Positions 1-5,339 of a DNA stretch of 5,339 nucleotides are shown in pieces. The position numbers and the translations under genes were made by a program. The notes under the pieces were generated by a model. It was not told the origin of the DNA. It worked only from the letters and a program-made list of their open reading frames with translations, and did no database searches. The DNA comes from Spirosomataceae bacterium (GTDB taxonomy: Bacteria; Bacteroidota; Bacteroidia; Cytophagales; Spirosomataceae). Each line of letters opens with the position of its first letter. Within the stretch, counting starts at the first letter, position 1. Location: positions 1 to 5,339 of the forward strand of contig JANQUM010000231.1 of assembly GCA_030731175.1 (NCBI GenBank), read 5' to 3'.

Positions 1-377
1 AGAATGAAGGGATTACGATTCTCGTTTCCACACCTTACATGGACGAAGCCACGCTTTGCGAACGCATTGCGTTGATCCAAGATGGTAAAATACTATCAAT
101 TGACACGCCAGATAAAATTATTGAAACCTACCCAGATAAACTTTACGCCATAAAGGCCGAAAGTATGAGTAAACTATTGCACGACCTCAGGGCATCAGAC
201 TTGGTGAAAAGCTGCAATTCATTCGGCGAATTTCATCATATTTCGCTTAAAAGTGAAATAGGAAATTCAGATGCAAAACTAATGGAAGAGCTTGATAGCA
301 AGAAGTATAGCAATATTGAACTTAAAGAAATCCGTCCAACTATTGAAGATTGCTTCATTGAATTAATGGAAGATTAA
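1..377 (+). CDS. ABC-2 exporter ATP-binding protein, first NBD (YbhF N-half-like), C-terminal part only
   Basis: Partial gene: the frame is open from base 3, giving 124 codons before the TAA at 375-377. The start, Walker A, Q-loop, signature and Walker B all lie upstream of the window. What remains is the end of the nucleotide-binding domain (ITILVSTPYMDEATLCERIA, then an IQDGKIL strand) followed by a C-terminal extension of about 80 residues. That extension ends in IEDCFIELMED, the S/xxDxF-type tail common in ATPases that drive ABC-2 permeases. The H-loop position, normally His in STHYMDEA, is Pro (codon CCT at 33-35). The protein should sit on the cytoplasmic face and pair with the ATPase encoded next, 14 bases downstream. 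From memory, E. coli YbhF also lacks the H-loop His in its N-terminal half, so this looks like a family trait rather than damage. The ATG at 39 is internal, not a start. The family call is firm; the substrate is unknown. Confidence 0.9.
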   Translation, partial: NEGITILVSTPYMDEATLCERIALIQDGKILSIDTPDKIIETYPDKLYAIKAESMSKLLHDLRASDLVKSCNSFGEFHHISLKSEIGNSDAKLMEELDSKKYSNIELKEIRPTIEDCFIELMED

Positions 378-391
378 TTTCCGAAAAACAC

Positions 392-1131
392 ATGAAAGAA
401 ATCGTAATTAAAGCGAACGAGTTAACTAAGAAATTCGGAGATTTTGTGGCAACAGATTCCGTCTCTTTTGAGGTATATAAAGGTGAGATATTTGGCTTTT
501 TAGGAGCTAACGGAGCTGGAAAAACGACCGCCATGCGGATGCTCTGCGGACTTTCAACACCTTCTTCCGGAGAAGCCACAATTGCGGGGTTTGATATTTA
601 CAAAGAAACCGAAAAAATCAAGCAGCATATTGGATACATGAGCCAAAAATTTTCTCTTTATGAAGACCTCACTGTTGTTGAAAATATCCGCTTTTTTGGC
701 GGAATTTACGGATTGAGTAATTCCGAAATAAAAGCGAAAAGTGAGCAGCTTATTGGCAGCTTGGATTAGGCAAAGAAGCCAAAAAGCTGGTAGGGTCGTT
801 ACCCCTCGGGTGGAAGCAAAAATTGGCGTTTTCTGTCGCCATAATTCATGAACCACAAATTGTATTTTTAGATGAACCCACGGGCGGTGTTGATCCCGTG
901 ACCCGCCGCCAATTCTGGGATTTGATTTACGCCGCCGCCGATCGCGGAATTACCATTTTTGTAACAACACATTACATGGACGAAGCCGAATACTGCAACC
1001 GAATATCGATGATGGTGGACGGGAAAATAAAAGCGTTGGATACGCCAACAAACCTTAAAGCGAAATTCAATGCCGTTTCCATGGATGACGTATTTTTTGA
1101 ACTCGCACGTGGTGCAAAAAGAGGCGAATAA
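392..1131 (+). pseudogene. ABC-2 exporter ATP-binding protein, second NBD (YbhF C-half-like), broken by a one-base frameshift
   Basis: The first frame runs from ATG 392 to a TAG at 767-769; the rest of the domain continues in another frame to the TAA at 1129-1131. Adding one G in the GG at 763-764 turns L-D-stop into LGLGKEAKKL and restores one protein of about 246 residues, the normal size of a single ATPase domain. Corrected positions: Walker A GANGAGKT 38-45 (Lys44), Q-loop Gln85, signature replaced by LPLGWKQ 137-143, Walker B IVFLDEP 157-163 (Glu162), D-loop GGVDP 165-169, H-loop His194 in TTHYMDEAE. LPLG(F/W)KQ in place of LSGGQ is, as I recall, the family form in YbhF C-terminal halves. 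As written, neither fragment could work: the first has only Walker A and the Q-loop, the second only the remainder. The permease gene follows after 18 bases. Either the pump is inactivated or this is a sequence error; coding sense on both sides is well kept, which favours a recent event or an error. Confidence 0.88.
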
Positions 1132-1149
1132 TTTTAACGTAGAAAGAAA

Positions 1150-2256
1150 ATGAATCAGCTACTTAGTTTCGTAAAAAAAGAATTCTACCACGTTTTTCGG
1201 GACCGAAAGACCCTGCTGATGCTTTTTGGAATGCCCATTGCCCAAATCCTGCTGTTTGGCTTCGCCCTGACGAACGAAATCAAAAACTCAACTATCGTGG
1301 TGGTTGATTACGCCAAAGATGAGGCTTCGCAACGCATTATTGACCAAATCGAGGCAAGCGGTAGCTTTGAGATAAAAAAAGCGTTGCTATCTCCTGATAA
1401 AATTGAGGCGTCGTTTCAGGAAGGCGATATTAAAATGGCGGTCGTTTTTCCCGAAAATTTCAATCAAGATTTATTGCGTTTAAATAAAGCTCAAATTCAG
1501 GTAATTGCCGATGGTTCTGACCCAAATACTGCCTCAACGCTTACCACGTATATCAACAATATTGTGGGCAGTTACCAAACCGAATTGATGCAACAACGGG
1601 CAATGCCGCTCCAAATAATTCCTGAAATCAGGATGCTTTATAACCCTGAATTGAAAGGAGCAACCAACTTCGTTCCTGGCGTAATGGCGTTGGTTTTAAT
1701 GATTGTCTGCGTCATGATGACCTCTGTTTCTATAGTTCGCGAAAAAGAAATGGGAACGATGGAAGTGCTGCTCGTTTCGCCGTTTAGTCCCGTTTTGGTC
1801 ATTATCGCCAAAGCAATTCCCTATTTGGTTTTATCGCTGATAAACCTCGTTGTAATTTTATTAATGAGCGTTTATTTGTTAGATATGCCGCTAAACGGAA
1901 GCGTAACGCTGCTTTTTGCCGAAAGCACCTTACTTATTATCGTCGCACTATCGTTGGGTCTGTTGATTTCAAATGTTACCGACAGCCAGCAAACTGCCAT
2001 GTTACTCTCCTTAATGGGAATGCTCCTGCCAGTTATGATTTTTACGGGTTTTATGTTTCCGTTGGAAAATATGCCTTTGCCGCTGCAAATTGTGTCGAAT
2101 ATAATTCCCTCAAAATGGTATTATATTATCGTCAAATCCATCATGATTAAAGGACTTGGTATTGAAGCAATTTGGAAAGAAACGCTTATCCTGGTAGGAA
2201 TGGCAGTTTTTTTACTAACTGTCAGTTTCAAAAAATTCAAAATAAGGTTGGAATAA
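1150..2256 (+). CDS. ABC-2 family transporter permease (YbhS-like)
   Basis: This 368-residue inner-membrane subunit has the full architecture of exporter-type ABC-2 permeases. A cytoplasmic amphipathic start (FVKKEFYHVFRDRKT) leads into TM1 at about 21-41. A periplasmic domain of about 130 residues follows, containing the DGSDPNTA motif (121-128). A five-helix core has TM2 about 175-196, TM3 223-244, TM4 252-274, TM5 283-304 and TM6 about 342-360. The cytoplasmic loop after TM2 carries REKEMGTMEVLLVSP (197-211), the conserved segment that contacts the ATPase. DGSDPNTA and the position just after the ATPase match E. coli YbhS as I remember it. The ATG at 1150 is preceded by AGAAAGAAA rather than a clear Shine-Dalgarno, normal for Bacteroidota. 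It should pair with the next permease as a heterodimer to form the channel. The reading frame is intact despite the frameshift just upstream. Substrate unknown; drug or cation export is the family precedent. Confidence 0.93.
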   Translation: MNQLLSFVKKEFYHVFRDRKTLLMLFGMPIAQILLFGFALTNEIKNSTIVVVDYAKDEASQRIIDQIEASGSFEIKKALLSPDKIEASFQEGDIKMAVVFPENFNQDLLRLNKAQIQVIADGSDPNTASTLTTYINNIVGSYQTELMQQRAMPLQIIPEIRMLYNPELKGATNFVPGVMALVLMIVCVMMTSVSIVREKEMGTMEVLLVSPFSPVLVIIAKAIPYLVLSLINLVVILLMSVYLLDMPLNGSVTLLFAESTLLIIVALSLGLLISNVTDSQQTAMLLSLMGMLLPVMIFTGFMFPLENMPLPLQIVSNIIPSKWYYIIVKSIMIKGLGIEAIWKETLILVGMAVFLLTVSFKKFKIRLE

Positions 2257-2314
2257 TTTGTCGATAATTCGGGTCAAATTTCAGCAAATAATTCGCACTT
2301 TCAATTAAGCAATT

Positions 2315-3436
2315 ATGCGTACTCTATATTTCCTTTTACAGAAAGAATTCAAGCAGATTTTTCGCAATAAAGCATTGTTGCCGATGATCTTTATCTTGCC
2401 GCTTTTTCAGTTGCTGATATTGCCATTGGCAGCAGATTACGAAGTAAAAAATATCTCCATTTCGATTGTAGACCACGATCGTTCTTCGTATTCGCAGTCG
2501 CTTGTTTCTAAAATTACGGCTTCCGGCTATTTCAAATTAGCCGATTACGGCAATTCTTTCAACGCAGCGTTCCAGCAAATTGAAAACGATAAATCCGATT
2601 TGATTTTGGAAATTCCCGCTGATTTCGAGAAAAACCTTGTCCGTGAAAATAAAAATCAATTGTTCATCGCTGTTAATGCCATCAACGGCACAAAAGCAAA
2701 CTTAGGCGGAGCGTATTTGAGCCGCATTATCGCAAATTTCAACGCCGATATTCGAGCCGAATGGATAACGCAACCCCGCTTTAATCCACAACCAATAATT
2801 GAAGTCACATCGAGTAATTGGTTTAACCCGAACCTCAACTACAACTTTTTCATGGTTCCTGGCATTTTGGCTTTTTTGGTCACGATGGTTGCGGCGTACA
2901 TGACTTCTCTGAATATTGTGAAAGAAAAAGAGGTCGGTACAATTGAACAAATCAACGTTACACCAATAAAAAAACACTTGTTCATTTTGGGGAAATTAAT
3001 CCCGTTTTGGGTCATCGGAATGTTCATTTTTAGTATTGGGCTTTTCATCGTTGCCCGAGTAATTTACGGCATCGTTCCGCTCGGTAATTTGTTTCTGCTT
3101 TATGGTTATTTATCCTTGTACCTCATTGCCATGTTGGGTTTCGGCTTATTACTTTCTACCTACGCCGAGACGCAGCAGCAGGCAATGTCAATTGCCTTCT
3201 TTTTTATGATGATATTCTTGTTGATGAGTGGTTTGTTTACCCCAATTGATAGTATGCCCGAATGGGCGAAAACCATAGCTAATTTAAATCCCGTAACGTA
3301 CTTTATTGAAGTAATGCGGATGGTAGTTTTGAAAGGAAGCGGGCTTGCAGATATCTCAAAGCACATTTTTGTCATGCTTGGCTTCGCCACAGTTTTTAAT
3401 ACTTGGGCAATTCTAAATTATAAAAAGACGAGTTAA
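2315..3436 (+). CDS. ABC-2 family transporter permease (YbhR-like)
   Basis: This 373-residue paralogue of the preceding permease is the second half of the channel. Layout: cytoplasmic start LLQKEFKQIFRNKALLP, TM1 about 21-40, a periplasmic domain to about residue 176, then TM2 178-200, TM3 228-250, TM4 258-281, TM5 290-308 and TM6 350-368. The ATPase-contacting loop is KEKEVGTIEQINVTP (203-217). NWFNPNLNYNFFMVPG before TM2 and the ETQQQAM stretch after TM4 closely resemble E. coli YbhR as I recall it, which supports a YbhF-YbhS-YbhR gene order. A 58-base gap separates it from the previous gene. I see no convincing terminator or Bacteroidota-type promoter in that gap, so cotranscription is likely. 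It appears to be the last gene of the exporter operon, since the next gene is of an unrelated family. The frame is intact and the length normal for the family. Confidence 0.93.
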   Translation: MRTLYFLLQKEFKQIFRNKALLPMIFILPLFQLLILPLAADYEVKNISISIVDHDRSSYSQSLVSKITASGYFKLADYGNSFNAAFQQIENDKSDLILEIPADFEKNLVRENKNQLFIAVNAINGTKANLGGAYLSRIIANFNADIRAEWITQPRFNPQPIIEVTSSNWFNPNLNYNFFMVPGILAFLVTMVAAYMTSLNIVKEKEVGTIEQINVTPIKKHLFILGKLIPFWVIGMFIFSIGLFIVARVIYGIVPLGNLFLLYGYLSLYLIAMLGFGLLLSTYAETQQQAMSIAFFFMMIFLLMSGLFTPIDSMPEWAKTIANLNPVTYFIEVMRMVVLKGSGLADISKHIFVMLGFATVFNTWAILNYKKTS

Positions 3437-3503
3437 AAAACGACTATTGAACGTCAACTTCTGAAACATATTCCCCAAATTGCAGGAAGTCTAAAATTAA
3501 TTT

Positions 3504-4040
3504 ATGCAAACTTACATCGCTATTTTACGGGGAATTAACGTTGGCGGGAAACGCAAAATCCTGATGGCAGATTTAAAAGCCCTTTTCGCTGAAATGGGAT
3601 TTTCAGAAATCGAGACTTATATACAAAGCGGGAATGTCTTTTTTAAAGCTAAAAGACAGGAAAACAGCGAGTTAGCCCAGTCAATTTCATCAAAAATTCA
3701 GCAGCAGTACGAATTTGATGTTCCCGTAATTGTCAAAACAGCAACAGAATTACAAAATGCTTTTGCCGAAAACCCGTTTGTGGATTCTGCCGAAATTGAG
3801 CAATTGCACGTCACGTTTCTTTCCGAAATTCCCGTCGAAAATAAGCTTCAAGAAATAGCGTCTCTCGATTTTTCGCCAGATCAGTTTCAGATTGTCGGTG
3901 AAAACGTTTACCTCAAATGCGTCAATAAATACCACCAAACCAAACTCAGCAATAATTTCTTCGAGAAAAAATTAGGCGTTTCTGCAACAACCCGCAACTG
4001 GAAAACGGTGACGAAGTTGGTGGAGTTGGTTAAAGGTTAA
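3504..4040 (+). CDS. DUF1697 family protein
   Basis: Complete 178-residue protein, the usual size for DUF1697, a widespread family of small cytoplasmic proteins without an assigned biochemical role. The N-terminus carries the family hallmark YIAILRGINVGG (4-15), followed by a Met-Asp/Leu-rich helix and IETYIQSGNVFF (about 36-47). The C-terminus carries the second hallmark, GVSATTRNWKTVTKL. No signal peptide or membrane segment is visible. The ATG at 3504 is supported because the conserved block begins at residue 4. The nearest purine-rich site is AGGAAG at 3484-3489, 14 bases from the ATG, longer than an ideal Shine-Dalgarno spacing. It lies 67 bases after the exporter operon and 33 bases before the hydrolase gene; nothing in the sequences links the three functionally. 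The family assignment is confident; no function is claimed. Confidence 0.92.
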   Translation: MQTYIAILRGINVGGKRKILMADLKALFAEMGFSEIETYIQSGNVFFKAKRQENSELAQSISSKIQQQYEFDVPVIVKTATELQNAFAENPFVDSAEIEQLHVTFLSEIPVENKLQEIASLDFSPDQFQIVGENVYLKCVNKYHQTKLSNNFFEKKLGVSATTRNWKTVTKLVELVKG

Positions 4041-4073
4041 AGAAAATTCATTGCACGCTAATTTAAAGTTCCA

Positions 4074-5105
4074 TTGAAAAATTTGTACATCGCTCTAATA
4101 ATCTTATTTTCAATCGGTTGCACTACAACTAAGCCAACTGACTTATTATCGTCTAAGTTAGATGATATATTGAAACAGGAATCTACCAAGCCCTTCAACG
4201 GCGTAGTTTTGATTACGCAGAATGGTAAACGTATTTACCAAAAAGTCATCGGTTTTGCTGATTTAGAAACTAAAGACCCTTTGAAGATTGAGAGTGAATT
4301 TATCGTCGGCTCAATCAGTAAACAATTCACCGCGACGTTAATCTTACAAGCGTACGAAGCCGGAAAGTTAGACTTGCGAAAACCGATTAAAAATTACCTT
4401 CCTGATTTGACAGAACCGTGGGCAGATACGGTGTCGATTCACCATTTATTAACGCACACCCACGGTATTGAAAAATTGAACGAACCAACGCTGTTTCCGG
4501 TCGGAACAGCGTACGCCTACTCTCAGATTGGATACCAGCTTTTGGCCGGTATTTTAGAAGTAGTTGAAGGCAAATCTTTGGCAGAACTCTCTACCAACCT
4601 ATTTAAAAAACATGAGCTAAAATCAACCTATCATCCTGAATACAAACAATCTACTAAATTGGTTAATGGATATACCGAATCAGAAAACGGCGAATTAATG
4701 AAGGAGGCTACCCCCGACGTTTATGCAGCAGCGGGGGGCTTTACTTCGAATGCGTATGACTTGGCTCGCTGGAACGAGCTGATATATAAAGGCAAATTGC
4801 TGCAAGATTCTACGTACCAACAAATGACAAGCAAACAGCCAAACGCCGTACGAATCCACCCGATTTTCGGAGAAACGGCTTACGGCTACGGCGTAACGGT
4901 TGATACGAAAGAAGGCATTTTGCAACTCGGTCTAACGGGCTACGTCCCCGGCTTTTGCTCAATGAATTTCTATTTCCCCGAAACAAGCGTTAGTGTGATT
5001 GTTTTGGAAAATATCGCTTACGATTTAGATGATTTCAAAAAGACGTTTGGGTATCATCTCGCAATTTTAAGTACCGTTCGGAAGAGTAATCTTGTTCATA
5101 ATTAA
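4074..5105 (+). CDS. Serine hydrolase, beta-lactamase class C / S12 family, predicted lipoprotein
   Basis: A 343-residue protein of the penicillin-binding-protein/beta-lactamase fold. The TTG at 4074 is the only plausible start: an in-frame TAA lies at 4059-4061 and the signal peptide begins at once (Lys2, hydrophobic 4-15, lipobox-like SIGC with Cys16). No acidic surface-export signal follows Cys16, so a periplasm-facing lipoprotein is the simpler guess. Active-site motifs: SISK 80-83 (nucleophile Ser80, base Lys83) in the expected place; YSQ 149-151 where YxN (usually YSN) is typical; LTG 287-289 in GLTGYVPGF where HxG or KTG is typical. LLTHTHGI (125-132) and AAAGGFTSNAYDLARW (218-233) are family landmarks. 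Members include esterases, D-aminopeptidases, PBP-like peptidases and AmpC lactamases; the substrate here cannot be told, and a resistance role should not be assumed. Loss of the third-motif His and the Asn may mean altered or weak catalysis. The stop at 5103-5105 gives a normal C-terminus. Confidence 0.9.
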   Translation: MKNLYIALIILFSIGCTTTKPTDLLSSKLDDILKQESTKPFNGVVLITQNGKRIYQKVIGFADLETKDPLKIESEFIVGSISKQFTATLILQAYEAGKLDLRKPIKNYLPDLTEPWADTVSIHHLLTHTHGIEKLNEPTLFPVGTAYAYSQIGYQLLAGILEVVEGKSLAELSTNLFKKHELKSTYHPEYKQSTKLVNGYTESENGELMKEATPDVYAAAGGFTSNAYDLARWNELIYKGKLLQDSTYQQMTSKQPNAVRIHPIFGETAYGYGVTVDTKEGILQLGLTGYVPGFCSMNFYFPETSVSVIVLENIAYDLDDFKKTFGYHLAILSTVRKSNLVHN

Positions 5106-5339
5106 AACAAGGACTTTTTCAGTCGTAGAGAATATCAGGAATAATTATATATATTTTCATAATGCAGTTTAATATATAATTAGCTTCCAAAACATCCCTT
5201 GATTAGCTCATGGAGTGGTTTTACGAAAATTATAGTGAATAAGTCAAGAATAGCTATATTGCATATATAACAGAGTTACAGCCAATTTGAAACAACTGAA
5301 TGAAGAAGAAGAAGAGAGGTATTTTAAGAACTATAATAT
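5106..5339. other. AT-rich non-coding tail
   Basis: The 234 bases after the hydrolase stop are visibly richer in A and T than the genes before them, and all frames on both strands are cut by frequent stops. There is a perfect A/T-only inverted repeat (see the separate entry). Near the right edge two short frames are open into the next window. One begins with ATG 5300 and reads MKKKKRGIL. The other is open from 5254 and encodes an acidic stretch, LNEEEEERYFKNYN. Neither has enough length or a ribosome site to call a gene. I see no RNA gene or strong rho-independent terminator. Confidence 0.6.
5142..5182. repeat. 11-bp A/T-only inverted repeat
   Basis: TAATTATATAT at 5142-5152 is perfectly complementary to ATATATAATTA at 5172-5182, with a 19-base spacer. 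It lies about 40 bases downstream of the hydrolase stop. A hairpin made only of A-T pairs with a long loop would be weak and is not followed by a clean T run, so terminator function is uncertain. Such palindromes also arise by chance in AT-rich DNA. Confidence 0.4.

Noticed and set aside
763..769. Programmed -1 ribosomal frameshifting in the second ATPase
   Set aside because: A -1 slip would yield the right peptide, but there is no X-XXY-YYZ heptamer, no upstream Shine-Dalgarno-like stimulator and no obvious strong downstream stem. A missing G is simpler.
823..1131. Independent small gene starting at TTG 823
   Set aside because: It is the Walker B to H-loop half of the split ATPase, without Walker A, and coding sense extends upstream of 823 to the frameshift point.
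2257..2314. Separate promoter for the second permease
   Set aside because: TTTG occurs just after the previous stop, but no TAnnTTTG box lies at the proper distance, so a Bacteroidota-type promoter cannot be supported.
2656..3048. Overlapping minus-strand open frames inside the second permease
   Set aside because: They lie antisense to a complete, well-conserved permease, have no recognisable motifs and read as shadows of its codon usage.
4700..4707. Strong AAGGAGGC Shine-Dalgarno-like site
   Set aside because: It is internal to the hydrolase gene (codons for Lys-Glu-Ala) and no plausible start with an open frame follows.
4695..4925. Minus-strand open frame inside the hydrolase gene
   Set aside because: It is antisense to conserved coding sequence with no family signature or ribosome site.
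4074..5105. Antibiotic-resistance beta-lactamase
   Set aside because: The fold is shared with many esterases and peptidases, the second and third active-site motifs are atypical, and nothing nearby (such as an AmpR-like regulator or mobile element) supports resistance.

Overview
The window most likely comes from a member of the Bacteroidota. The genome is moderately AT-rich, Shine-Dalgarno sites are weak or absent before most genes, and the protein style and gene set (split two-ATPase ABC-2 exporter, DUF1697 protein, serine-hydrolase lipoprotein) fit that phylum. This placement is inferred from protein character, not from a marker gene. All genes lie on the + strand.

Region 1 (1-3436) is the downstream part of an ABC-2 exporter operon of the YbhF/YbhS/YbhR type. 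It holds the C-terminal third of a first ATP-binding protein (1-377), a second ATP-binding protein (392-1131) broken by a one-base frameshift, and two paralogous six-helix permeases (1150-2256 YbhS-like, 2315-3436 YbhR-like). In E. coli the two ATPase halves are fused in YbhF; here they are separate genes. Such operons usually also carry an HlyD-type periplasmic adaptor and often a TolC-type outer-membrane protein and a TetR regulator; if present, these lie upstream of the window. The intact system would form a four-part inner-membrane pump exporting drugs, cations or other small molecules. The substrate cannot be read from the sequence. Combining the motifs of the two ATPases predicts one normal and one degenerate ATP site.

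Region 2 (3504-5105) holds two apparently unrelated single genes: a complete DUF1697 protein of unknown function and a serine beta-lactamase-like (class C / S12) hydrolase with a lipoprotein signal. The hydrolase keeps its SxxK nucleophile motif but departs from consensus at the second and third active-site motifs. It must start at TTG.

Region 3 (5106-5339) is a strongly AT-rich tail with one A/T-only inverted repeat and no gene I can support.

I see no RNA gene, CRISPR array, insertion sequence or previously undescribed system. The points worth a second look are the frameshift in the second ATPase, the asymmetric ATP sites, and the unusual start and active-site motifs of the hydrolase. Two of these (the frameshift and the TTG start) would each be explained by a single-base indel, so sequencing or assembly error should be excluded first.
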